A stretch of DNA of 64,000 nt. It comes from Archegozetes longisetosus. Its lineage: Eukaryota; Arthropoda; Arachnida; Sarcoptiformes; Trhypochthoniidae. The notes under the pieces were generated by a model that saw only the letters and a list, made by a program, of their open reading frames with translations, had not been told where the DNA came from and made no database searches. Shown here in pieces: positions 22,900 through 34,660 of the stretch. The stretch is taken from positions 13,406,220 through 13,470,219 of the forward strand of contig JAEMBT020000001.1 of the NCBI GenBank assembly GCA_018873245.2, in the 5' to 3' direction. A program made the position numbers and the translations under genes. Position 1 is the stretch's first letter. Each line of letters begins with the position of its first letter.

Positions 22900-24650
22900 A
22901 AAGATAGCTTGCTATTAAAATTTCCGAAACTTTTACTTAATAATTGTTTAATTTTGTACACACTGGTTGCATTAAAGATATAAAATCGCTTATCTTGCGC
23001 TAAGTTACTTGTACTTCTATGTTATTATTCGATTCAATTACCATCAATACCATTAGTTACTCTTTACTGACTCTGAATGAATTTACCTTCTATCAACTTA
23101 TTTTCGTGTGAATATTATTATTTTATGTTACATCATCAAAGCCAAGTTTAACTTAATCCTTGAAAATTTTGTAAGAACGTGTTTTAAATTGTATTTCACT
23201 GTCATTTATTAACATCAAGCAAAAAATCAGAATTTTATCGAAACTATGGCTACATAAAATTGATTTAGAACCTTACAGTACTCAGGCGACGATATATAGA
23301 AAAACAAAATTCCTATGTGAGTTTTTGTACGATAATAGCTTCAAAAACGTCATACATTAAAGTAAAGTAAATTTTGGGTTCGAATCACAATGTTTCTGAA
23401 AGAATGACTCACCATAATTCAAGTTCTTTTGTTCCTAACTCACAATTCGAAAGAGGTGAAAAATTAGTATAAAGTTATCTTCTTAGGATAACATTAAAAT
23501 TCTGGATCTTTTGAGTCAGTTGTTGAACTCACTTAAGATTTGACTGAAAATATTTGCTGTTCACACTTTTTGATTGAATTTTTTTCAAAAAAATTAAAAT
23601 AACTACTAAATTTTTTTGAACTTTAATATTTCTCCATAAAGCTCATTCGAAAAAAATTATTAAAAGAATTCGCATCTTGTAAAGTATGATAAAAAAAGCA
23701 GAAGTATTATTACTCTTACAGTAATGTGACTCACAAAATGTATAGTTGCAAGAATAACTCCCTTGCTGTGTTATTGTCCATGTGATGTACATCAGTTTCA
23801 GCTTAACTTTGGTTTCATATTCAGTCTGAAATTTTTGAAAATTGAATTTCATATGACATAAACTATTATGAAAAGATAGAAATTTTCACATAACAGTACA
23901 ATATTTCCCTTGCTATGCAAGAGTGAACTGAAATGATTCAATTCTCAGGATTTTATTGAAACAAAGTTTTTAAATATACCAAAAATACTTGCATTATTAT
24001 GACTTCAATCCTCATAATTCCTATATGAATATTTGAAGTTAGAATCGGTTAAAAGTTAGCTTTATTAGTGAATAAGTTTTTATTTAGTTTTTATGTAATT
24101 TATTTCAAAGTAAATGTATTAAATCCAAGATTTTCTAATAGTTACTCATAATTGTGAGTAAATTTAAACTTTGACTAAATTTGAGACAAACCTAGTAATG
24201 TGTTTTGTTTAGTTCAAAAATTTTTCTAAAATGGTTAATAGAAGTTAGACATAATAAAAACATGACTTATATTTACAGTGAATTCTTATAGCTCTCAAGC
24301 ATTAGCACTAAAAATAGTTAGAATCATAACCATTATTATCTACATTTTATCATTATTTTACAAATTAATGATAAAGTAATATTTTTAAAAAATTTATATG
24401 TCGAACTATCGCTCTTAAATATCACAGTTGAATAAAATGAGTAAAGACCGTGGATTACGAAGAATGAAAAGTTAAAACTCTTAAAAGACTTAACTATTTC
24501 AATGAATTTTAAAATAAAATTTAGATTATTTTTGAAACTGTTGATGAATGATAGAAATTGAAATAAAACATCGAGATTCTTGGCTTATTATTTGCAATCT
24601 TCAGCTTTATAACTAATTTTTGGATAGATTTTATTTCGAAGTTACTATTA
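22900..24650. other. Intergenic, no supported gene
   Basis: AT-rich sequence. The small frames at 23643-23852 and 24521-24715 (the latter overlaps a MITE end) show no motif. Nothing else seen. Confidence 0.6.
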
Positions 24651-25042
24651 CAGCGTTTTTCGATTGCTTTTAACGGAACGGCAAATAACTTTAACGGCTT
24701 GACCGTCGCCCGCAAATAACTTTAACGTTTTGTCAAAACTAAATAACGCAATCAATTACTTTTGAGCAGTGCATCGAATTGCAAACATTTATTCAATTGT
24801 AAACACATTTTAAACCATTAAGTTATGGTTGAGATTAATGTGGATATAGTTTTAGTTTTATAATTCAGATTTGATTTGTATTCATATTTAGTTAAATTTG
24901 CAAATTTTGTAAACATTTAACAGTTATATATAAGAAGCACTTGCTGTTATTTAGTTTTGACAAAACGTTAAAGTTATTTGCGGGCGACGGTCGAGCCGTT
25001 AAAGTTATTTGCCGTTCCGTTAAAAGCAATCGAAAAACACTG
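24651..25042 (+). mobile_element. MITE, 392 bp (copy 1)
   Basis: Terminal inverted repeats of ~85 bp start CAGCGTTTTTCGATTGCTTT / CAGTGTTTTTCGATTGCTTT and contain GCAAATAACTTTAACG twice. A TA duplication flanks it (24649-24650, 25043-25044). A second copy of the same length, with the core inverted, is at 31751-32142. No coding capacity. A Tc1/mariner-type mobiliser is inferred from the TA site. Confidence 0.92.
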
Positions 25043-26782
25043 TATCTTTACAATTCTCCATAAATATTAGAGTTATGTCGAGATGATAAAAAGCTGACAT
25101 ATTTTTTTCTTGCTTTACAAATTTGTTATCTTTCAAGTTTACACTTGGCTACCTTCGCCAAAGACTTTCGACAGTAAGTACCTATTAAAAATATATAATA
25201 TTGAAGTTTTATCGTTTCAAGTTATAATAATCTAGATTTGTAAAGTTAATTAATCCGTTTATCTTTAACCAATGAGTAGCTAACATGAAAAGGTCCTAAT
25301 AAATCTATCGAATTGCTTATCTTTGAGTGATTGTTTTTTAGTTAGCTTGTTCTGGCATGTAATGTTAGTAGTGTTATTTCAAGTTAACTTAAATATTAAG
25401 ATATAACTTTTGTCCCACTGGTTGAGTTTTTAAAAATTAATTTTGATTGTGAAAAATTTTGTTATTAGGTGATATTGCAATTTGTTTACATTGAGTACTG
25501 TTTCGTTAAAGAATAGGTGTTAAGTAGGTGAGTATTTCGGTTGTTTTATTAGTAGATCTACAGAGCGAGTGACTTGCTATCTCACTTGCTTATACAGATA
25601 CCACCTTATAGCTAATACAAAACGGAACAAAAAATGTGCAATGGGGAACCAAATTATAATTTTTATGAAAAATTTTTATAATACACAGAGGGAGTAAAGT
25701 ATAATTTTTACAAAAAAAATTCATCGTGAACTTAAATTGAGGTTAAAATAACTCAAAAAACAAATAAATAGTTTAGGTTTGAGCATAAGGCTTTTCAAAG
25801 TCAAATTAAAGAATGAAAGGGGAAACTAAATAAATATGGGTAATTTAGAGATTAAAGACATAATTGGTTTGATAGAGTTAGAAACTAATAGTCTGTGCTT
25901 GTTACCAGTTTCAATGCATACGATGCAGTTTCAGAGTGAAACTGAAACAGGTGGAACCCGTACTTAATATAATTCTAAAGTATTACTAAAATAAATTTCA
26001 ATCCAATTGAGATTTTTAAAGAAAATTTTCCAATATTATCTCTGATTTATCAAATACTCCACAATAACGTCAATCAAATGCATCATAAGTTCTAATAATA
26101 GAACTGAATCTCAGATTTGGGTATAAGCTGTGTACTTACTAACATTACAAGAGTTTTTCGTGTGTTGCGTTTTGAAAGTCATAAATTATTTTTAAACCTC
26201 TGTCTTCTGTCGATCGAATTCCTGAGACACAAGAAATTGTCTTAAAGTTATTTTCACATTTCCACCTTTGGAAAATTATTTCTGTTTTAGTTTAGCTCAG
26301 GTTTGAAAAAGAAATTTTATTCTTTTCAAACCATTCCATTGTTTTTAGGAAAGATTTTTTCACTTATATATTCGCCAATATCTAGATTCCAACCCAGTTC
26401 GTTTAATTTGGTCATTTTTGGGTATAAAGTTTCCCCGAAGCTTATGTTATGCTTGTATCCCATGACTGTATTTTTATTACATTTGACTTTATCCTCAGTA
26501 TCCAAATAACCGAAACCTTTAACCTAAACCTGTTTTTTAAAAATTTATTGTAGTCACGGGTCTAAGTATTTCCACTTTAGTCATACTATTAAAAGTTCAC
26601 TATTTTCGACAGCATTTTCTTAATCCTCTCTCATTAGACCAAAGGTAATACAATAGAAGAATTTAAACATGATAAAAGTTAAAAGTTTTTACAATAAAAA
26701 TTGTTTTTAAGCACGAAATAAAGTACCAATAAATTCTTTTAGGATCTAAAGTTTAATATTTGTTGATAGAGTTACCCGAAAA
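25043..26782. other. Intergenic, no supported gene
   Basis: Upstream region of caspase-like copy B. AT-rich; the 26303-26509 frame has no motif or splice support. No promoter element is convincing. Confidence 0.6.
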
Positions 26783-28129
26783 ATGGATGAACAAGAGAAG
26801 CGTAAGCAATTCATTATGAATTTGGATAAATTTTGTAATCAGATAGAACTTAATGATGCATTCATGATTGGTCTCACAAAGCATTCTAAAAGAGAATATA
26901 TCGATGTGTTAATGGTAAGAATAATTCATTCAAAAAATATTTGCTAAATGCGATTCTGATATTTGCTTCACAAAAATAGAGATTTCCTGATCAAATGACG
27001 AGGAAAGTATTCATATTTACTGAATTCACTCGAGAACGCAGTGCTTGTATAGAAATGATACAAATTTTATTTGAGTGCGGGCAGATAAATGCTGCTATTG
27101 AGTTGATGTACTACAACACTTCTCCAGATTTTATGTCAGAAACCAATGAAATCAGTTTGAATGTAACGCCAGCGTTATCTTCCATGAAGGGTAACCTCGT
27201 CTATAGGATGGAAAAAATTCCGAGAGGAATGTGTGTTATAATAAATAATGTCGAAGATCTAAGGAAAGAATCATTAAGATTCAAGGATGTGTTCAAAAAG
27301 TTATATTTTAATGTAGAGCTTCAGTATGATCTGACTGCTGTTCAGATGGAGAAAAGACTCAATGATTTATCTCAAGAGCAAAGATTATTGAACGATGACG
27401 CTTTAATAGTAATGATTATAAGTCACGGACGCGATGAAAGAGCTATTGGGGTTGACGAAGAAGAACTAAGAATTTCGGAAATAGTTGATATATTTTCAGA
27501 TATTAACTGTCCAGCGTTAGCAGGAAAACCGAAATTATTTTTCTTCAACTGCTGTAGAGTCAGTATGTATTTTATTAATTAAACTTTTCAATTAAATAAA
27601 AAATAACAAAATTACAACGTATAAAAATTAATCCACAAATAACACAGAAATTCCAGAAGTTCCAGTCAGGGCTTTCCAATCAGAGCGAGGAAAGAAAATA
27701 ATAATCGAATTGGAAACTGTGGGTCAGAATTGGATCAGTGATTCAAACGACACTTTAATTGTTTACGCGTGTGCTGAAGGTTCATCACTTAAATTCTCAT
27801 TTTTGCAAAATTAATTTAAATTAGCATTTAATAAATATTACTCTTTGTTGGCTTATGATATTTTCAGGATATGAATCATGGTATATTCAAAATGAGTTTA
27901 CATACTTTGGTCAAAAATTAAGTCATTGTATCGCCCAATACTCTTGTGACAAAGATCTTCTCGAAATAATAGCTCTTGTAAGTTAACACTAAATTTTTAA
28001 GAGAAATAGTAGACTTATAATTGATTTTGCACTGGAAAGACGTGTACAAGAATGAGAGACTTGGATTCACCTGAAATACGTTTGTTGAAAATACGAAAGC
28101 GACTTTTTTTCAATCCTGGACTGCCATGA
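26783..28129 (+). CDS. CARD-containing caspase-like protein (copy B), 5 exons, about 348 aa
   Basis: Exons 26783-26914, 26980-27562, 27648-27779, 27868-27977 and 28040-28129 join in frame; introns are 65, 85, 88 and 62 nt, in the same positions and phases as copy A. A CARD-like N-terminus (~5-85, IELNDAFMIGL and MIQILFECGQ) is followed by p20 with CVIINN, the catalytic His in ISHGRDE and the catalytic Cys in FFFNCCRVS, then p10 with CAEGYESWYIQN and a final LFFNP. As in copy A, QACRG reads NCCRV, the Arg after SW is Tyr and the Arg-containing loop after IINN is absent. The p20-p10 linker does contain Asp (SDSND), so processing is conceivable. Full-length and undamaged, and clearly diverged from copy A, so the family has been kept under selection for some time (inference). 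Confidence 0.88.
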
Positions 28130-29584
28130 ACTGGTCAACGAAACTTTTCTAATGTAATCTCACAAAATTCTTCAGATCAGTGCTTAAGTATACGAACGCT
28201 TTAACTCTGTTGTCAATACTTAAGAAATATTTGCATATTTATTGACTTTATAGCAATTGACCAGTATAGAGGACAATGACATACAGCAAATGAAGAGTTT
28301 ATTTCCAGAAGGTCTTAAGGGACAAAATTGTAAAATTGATATTTAAATGAGCCTACTACTAAACGACTAAAGCCAAAATGTCTATATCATAAGATCTAAT
28401 TTATTTTAAATCAAAAGTTTCTTTTAATCTAAAATTTTTCATCCGAAATATTGTTTCATCGAAATGTACATAAAACCGAAACATATATTGTCAAAAAACA
28501 ATATATTGACGACTTATTAAACCAAGTTCTTATAGTCTAAAATCATTTTAGAGGAATCTTATAATAGTTTATAAAGTATACTTTTACATAAAAGTACTCC
28601 GACAAATGAAATAATTAGTCACCTTTGCTTTATATACATTGTTAGTCATTAATAGTTTCAAAGTATTCAATACTTCTAACGCCCACTAAAATAATTGATT
28701 AACATTTTATTATTTATATTAAGAAGTGATTAAAGACATGTATGGAATATGTGAAACAGTTAGATCTAATGAAAATTGTGATAAGTTAATAGTTAAAGTA
28801 TATAAAATGGTCTGGTTAAATTTGATTGTTTGTATTTGAAACATATCAATAAGCATTTGTAGATATTAAACTGTCGAAAATTTTAGTTATTTCCGATTCG
28901 ACTAGTATTACAATCGATATTTTGTTATTCGATTATATGGTTTAGATTTTGTGTCCGAGATATAATATTTTCGACTTTATTTCGGTTTTGTGTTTTTAGA
29001 TTAACTGTTTTAGGTTTATATTTTGTGGTTTTATATGTATAGAGTAGAACCCTATTTAAATGTTTTCATATTAATGATAGGGCTTATAATTTCCTATGTC
29101 ATTTTCAATTTAAATGTCTTAGATCTTATGAAAAATCACACAATAAAATCGAGTTGCCTGTTAAACAAATTGAAAACATAAAACGCTTTTACATTTTCTC
29201 CAGTAGCTTCTTTTTGGACATTGTTCAGTAAAATTTTGGTGTCAATTAAAATAAAACCATTAGTTTATTCACAACAAAATATTTTGATATTTATTTTATT
29301 TCTTAAGTGCATTGCTTTAAAGTTCAATTTTAATGGAATTATCATTTCACAAGATTTTATAAGGTATTGTAATATTCCTGTCAAATACATAGTACATTAC
29401 AGTAGATATTGAAAATAATTTATAGAAATAATTGGAACTTTCGCTAACGTAATTGTTATAAAAATATGGTTTGGTCTCCGAAACAGTAATACTCTGATAC
29501 AGTGATTGAAACTTGAGTAAACTTGAGTAAACTCGAATTCTATTAAAATAAATTTTTGTTTTCACTTAATAACTAGTTTACTTT
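28130..29584. other. Intergenic, no supported gene
   Basis: AT-rich 3' flank of the caspase-like gene. The frame at 29221-29412 is low complexity. Nothing else seen. Confidence 0.6.
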
Positions 29585-29803
29585 ATTTTTTTGACTTGGG
29601 TGTCGTTTCTCTGTCTAGAGGATTAAAAAGTAGATCTAAATAGTGTCAATTTTGAGGATTTTTATGGCAAAATTTTCGATTCATTCAGATCGGCAATATA
29701 ATAATTGAGGATTTTGTCATAAAAATCCTCAAAATTGACACTATTTAGATCTACTTTTTAATCCTCTAGACAGAGAAACGACACCCAAGTCAAAAAAATT
29801 AAA
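29585..29803. mobile_element. Near-perfect foldback, arms ~95 bp
   Basis: The arm beginning TTGACTTGGGTGTCGTTTCT returns almost without mismatch as its complement, ending at about 29803, with a loop of about 25 nt around 29690. Such long clean hairpins are typical of recent foldback/MITE insertions or of hairpin-RNA loci. AT-rich flanks prevent a confident target duplication. Confidence 0.85.
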
Positions 29804-30994
29804 GTTTATGGTTTCCCGGATTTGAGTTGAGGGTGGCTAAGCCCCCTCAGTCCCTCTATATTGCTCACCACTACTCACAATTGTAGACAAGTGACACTGA
29901 TTTCGAAAATTCATACAGAATTTAGTGTGTTTAAATTCATTCTTAAAACTTTACAATCAAAATTAATATTTTTTGCATAAATACAGTGGAACCTTATTAT
30001 TTTAAAATCACTTCTGCCAATTAGTTCGTTTGAAATAGCGGGTTTTTAAAATCTACATTTTGGAAAAAGTATAAAATAGTCAGCCCACTCAAAATTCATT
30101 CTTATTCAGTAGTTTTAAGATATCAATTAAATATAATTATTTAATGCAGCAACGAATCAAACAGCAAAATGCTGTGCTTAGAAATGCTGTATCTGATAAT
30201 TATTCTTTAATGCATAAGATTTTGATATGTGTTTTGATATTTATGCACTATTTGACAGATATTCGAAAATAAAAAACCACATAGTATTATACAGTGATGA
30301 TTAAAACTTGTTCAAAATACTGAGTATTTCAAAATAGGCGGTATTATTAACATTATTTTTGTGAGTGATAGGGTGACCAAACGTTCAGATTTCGGATTAA
30401 CTAGTGCAGAGTGAACCATAATCTGGACGTATATTCATATATGAGCTGAATAAATAGACACTTCTATCACAAATTCTTTATCTTATTAGTGTAAATTGAT
30501 TCTAAGCTGACGTATTTTTATTAGTCGTCGGTACGAGACTTCGAGAGTCTCAATCTCACTCGAATATTTCAACTCTCTATCCCGATCGAAAGTGATCGAG
30601 ACTCCCACGAGACTTTCCAAAGCATTGAATAAAATATTTAAGTCTAAAAGTCTATAGATATTGATTAAAAAAAATTAAAGCTGATAATATTTATACATTC
30701 AATCAAAAAGTAATTACTTGTTTGAAAGTAATGTCAATAATATGTTATTCAAAGCTGTCAAAATTTTCAAATAATTGTAATTTGAAATACAAGTTTTAGG
30801 TATAACTCAAATTATTAAGGCATTCATTCATTTTGTTGCGAAAAAATTGACATAAAAATTCAATCAATAAACAAATTTTCAATTATTATGAAAATTTTAA
30901 TGAACAATTAGCTGATAAAGTTTTCGAGACATTTCGTGTCTCAAAATGACTCGATCAATAGTACTCTCGATAAATCTCGAAATCGAAAGTCTGG

Positions 30995-31490
30995 AAAGTG
31001 TGGACAGTTCGGAGCATTACTGTAGCGTTTTACAAATTCGATATTTTGAACTTCGAGCCAGTTTGTGATAGTTTCCAATCGGGGTATCAATGGACAGGAC
31101 TGTTTGGGGGAATATTTAAGGAAAAGACTATTGTATTTCATTGAAAAGCACTATAAAAGAATAGATGTCATCTTCTGGCCGGACATGGCAACTGCTCATT
31201 ATCACGGTGGTATCACAAACTGGCTCGAAGTTCAAAATATCGAATTCGTAAAGCGCTACAGCAATGCTCCGAACTGTCCACAAGCTCGATCAATTGAGAA
31301 ATTTTGGGCAGAATGTAAGAAAATCAACAAATATCAACAAAAGAAACCTAAAACTTTGACAACTTTTAAACAAATCTGGAGAAGCATCTCTAAAACAATC
31401 GCCGAAAGTGGTAAAAACTTAATACGAGATCTTAAGACTAAATTGAAAGCTGTGGATCAAGGAGGGGTGTTAGCGCCATACAAATTATAA
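30995..31490 (+). pseudogene. Tc1/mariner (DD37E-type) transposase, C-terminal half, with an inverted fragment in front
   Basis: The frame 31065-31490 carries FWPDMATAHYHGG (second Asp) and, after 37 residues, the Glu of ARSIEKFWAE, then a Lys-rich tail. The N-terminal DNA-binding half and first Asp are missing. Immediately upstream, about 31000-31072 is an inverted copy of 31209-31282 (encoding the NWLEVQNIEF part), so the 5' end was lost through a foldback rearrangement. Elsewhere the same transposase type survives on the minus strand at 40600-42016. No terminal repeats were defined. Confidence 0.78.
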
Positions 31491-31750
31491 AAATTTTACT
31501 TCAATATATATTTTTGCTTTTGATAAATTTTAATTCAAATGTGTTTTTTACTTTTCATTTTATTCATAAAACTAAAAATGTAAATTTACTTATTGCACAA
31601 GCCTTAAGTTTAAATTGAATTTTAAAAAAAAACTTTATTTAGGATCTGAATTTTATTGACGTCGGTAAAGTTAAATTAAAAAACAGGAATATTAATAGAT
31701 TCAATTGAAATATCAATAATTATTGATCTTTGCCTCTCTTATGAATATTA

Positions 31751-32142
31751 CAGTGTTTTTCGATTGCTTTTAACGGAACGGCAAATAACTTTAACGGCTC
31801 GACCGTCGCCCGCAAATAACTTTAACGTTTTGTCAAAACTAAATAACAGCAAATACTTTTTATATGTAACTGTTAAATGTTTACAAAATTTGCAAATTTA
31901 ACTAAATATGAATACAAATCAAATCTGAATTATAAAACTAAAACTATATCCACATTAATCTCAACCATAACTTAATGGTTTAAAATGTGTTTACAATTGA
32001 ATAAATGTTTGCAATTCGATGCACTGCTCAAAAGTAATCGATTGCGTTATTTAGTTTTGACGAAACGTTAAAGTTATTTGCGGGCGACGGTCGAGCCGTT
32101 AAAGTTATTTGCCGCTCCGTTAAAAGCAATCGAAAAACGCTG
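31751..32142 (-). mobile_element. MITE, 392 bp (copy 2, inverted core)
   Basis: Same family and exactly the same length as 24651-25042 but opposite orientation. TA flanks at 31749-31750 and 32143-32144. It sits in the upstream flank of the receptor pseudogene at 32323. The paralogous flanks near 45022 and 61790 lack it, and the latter shows the exact empty site GAATATTATGCC. Confidence 0.93.
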
Positions 32143-32322
32143 TATGCCAATTTCTAAAGAATTATGTCGCTTACAGTTAATTTAATATTATGAAGTATTT
32201 TCAAGTTTTGGTTTAAATTTTATAAAATACAAGTTAACAACTGAGTTTAAAAGAAAGTGTGAAAGTTATCAAATTGAAAAGTACACTAATTGTTCAAACT
32301 TTAGATATAAGAAACTATAGAA

Positions 32323-33709
32323 ATGGATGTGAACTCTGAGCAGACAGTGAGTGAGTCTGAAAATAATGATAATCAACTAGTTATCAGTGATATAGATTTA
32401 CCACTTTACAAATATGGACTTATGTTTAGATATGATATCAATAACTATTTCGATACCGACATCAAGAAGCGAAAGCAGAATTTCAAATATTATGCTATGA
32501 ATATTTGGATTTTAATTCATTTTATGAGAATTTTAATTTGTCTAATAAATGTCGAAAACGGAAGGGTTCCTAAATATTATTTTGATATTATTCAATATAT
32601 CGGAGGTTTAACTAAATTTTATTACTTGGGTTCATTGTTTGCTTTATTGATGTCTTTTATAGTGATTACACTTTTAAACATTAAAGAAGAAAATGATTTT
32701 CAATGGATTCATATCATCAAAGTTTTAAAAGGATTACAAAATGAGAGAACAATCAAAATATATGATAAAAATCAATATAAAAAGTTCGTTAATAGAATTA
32801 GTTATATATTATCACTCAATAGAATTTTAATTCAAATAGATGGATTATTTTTAATTTTGATCTCAATTACTGTTTTGATAATCTTTCTTGAATGGAAAGA
32901 AATGATAATTTATGGAATATTCAGTGCTTTCCTTTTTATTAGATTTATTATTACTGTTATAATAATAATGTCTTATAGTTTTTTTTTATTACTTCATTGT
33001 TTGTTATTATTGCAAATTCAGATTTAGATTATTTAATAATAAACTATCAAATGAAAATAAAGATAAAGTTTTCTTCGGCTCTAGAATAGTATTAGAATTG
33101 ATAGAAGAACATAACAGTTTATGTAATGATATCAAACTTCACAACAAATTTTGGTCTAAATATTTGTTTACACTGATTTACACTCTGATACCCATGAACT
33201 TGATAGGTTTACAACAGATTTTCTTTGAAGATTTACTTTTGGCAAAGTTTTGCTTTGTACTATTTATAATTAGTTTTTTGCTTTTATCTCACTTGTTGAT
33301 TAATTCAATGAGTGCATCGATTAATAAGGAATCTTCAGAATCGTATAAATATTTGCAAAAATTTTATTTCGATTCGAATTCTAACATCGGATTAAAAAAC
33401 AAAATCAAAGTTTGTTTTGAAATCTATTTTTTTAATTCGTAGTATGAGTAAATTTATGAAAATATTAAAATTTTTATTTTTAGTTATTGAATACAATGGA
33501 AAGAGTGAGCAACAATACACTTCTGATTGGATTTTCATGTGGTAATCAATTCATTATGACACCAATCATTGCATTCAAAGTAAGACTGTATAAATTAGAT
33601 CATTTTTTATGTGAAACGATTTCAAAGAATATTCTTTATTACTTAGATGTTCGCAATATTCTGTCGATTCTTTTTGCTTACTAATAGAATGGCCGATACT
33701 ATGAAATGA
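32323..33709 (+). pseudogene. Gustatory-receptor-like gene, frameshifted (copy 1)
   Basis: Exons 32323-33409, 33484-33579 and 33647-33709 match the intact paralogue at 36316. An extra T in a T-run near 32980 (nine Ts against eight in the copy at 45203) shifts the frame after the fourth membrane segment. Downstream the original frame reopens with DIKLHNKFW and continues to the splice donor. Splice sites are intact. The last exon ends in DTMK, unlike the NVKRV of the other copies. One base in a homopolymer could also be a sequencing error, in which case this is a functional 7TM receptor. Confidence 0.85.
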
Positions 33710-34229
33710 GTGCAAAGCTCAAGAAAAGCTTATGATTGATTATTGACATAATTTGAGAGTTGTGTCGACTCGTTGTTGTATCAATTTTTTGTTAATTAAG
33801 ATTGAAAGATAAAGGATCGTGTAGCTTCGTTTAACTATCGATTTATCTATTGGAGATTATATTATATTTCAAATTCCAAATTTATTGAAATTTATTTGCT
33901 TATCATTTTAGTTATAAAAATTTATGTTCAGTGATAATTTGGATCAACGTTTATAAACTAGCTTTCTTTTTTGTAGAATTCCTACAATTGTTAATAATAA
34001 TTGTGGCTTTATGTGAAGATATTTACTTCTTCCGGAACTCCTCGGTTTCTAGCAGCACTAATTTTTGTTGTGAAACAATAGCAGCAACATATGAAAAATC
34101 TGAATGAAATAAAGTATATATTAATAGTATACGATATAAAAACTGGTAAAATTTTGTATATGATTAAATATTAACTTTTTCTTAATTAGCATTTACTGTT
34201 TGTTGATAATTCTTAAAGCCATGAAATAT
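33710..34229. other. Non-coding receptor 3' flank
   Basis: AT-rich, shared with 37709-38235, containing no gene that I can support. Confidence 0.55.
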
Positions 34230-34660
34230 GGTTATACCCCAATTGATAGACATCTGTTTTATAGACACCAACTTTATAAACAATTCATTTCATAGACAAA
34301 GAACAAGGCCCAACTTTGGGTTGTGACTGGGCAGAGCGATTTGATATCATCAGTACATTCTCCTTTGAGGTATCAATGTTGTACCCAAATATTAAATGTT
34401 AATTCAGTATAGTTTAGGAAATAATGTTGAATTTTTTTTATAATGGCTCCTATGGCAAAAATAGAAATTTTTAAAACATTATTTGACCTACTTATCCCCT
34501 CTCAAATCGAATAAAACTTTTATCATTAATGGGGTAGAGGCTAAGGTTATTTCTGAGAAAGAATCAGAGCGTTTCTCGAACTTTAACATGTCAAACGGTT
34601 CAATAAAATTTGAGCTATGTATATCAATTAATGTTTAGAGTAAACGATCTCCCGACTTTC
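34230..34660. repeat. Single arm of the TTATAGACA-type foldback element
   Basis: Copy of 38240-38655, including short direct repeats of TTATAGACA near the edge and the GGCCCAACTTTGGGTTGT motif. No inverted partner follows, so this is a solo arm carried by the duplication unit or left by deletion. Confidence 0.7.

Larger units (their letters stand above)
31590..34660 (+). repeat. Receptor-gene duplication unit 1
   Basis: This ~3 kb unit (receptor gene, ~650 bp upstream, ~950 bp downstream) is matched by about 35945-38655, with a MITE extra in unit 1. Shorter matches with the gene and upstream flank occur at 44800-46660 and, inverted, at about 60180-61990. Confidence 0.8.

Noticed and set aside
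30550-30990. Inverted repeat of CGAGACT-rich sequence around the Tc1 fragment as element ends
   Set aside because: The similarity between about 30550-30625 and the complement of 30925-30990 is patchy and made of simple TCTCGA words; I could not define ends or a target duplication.
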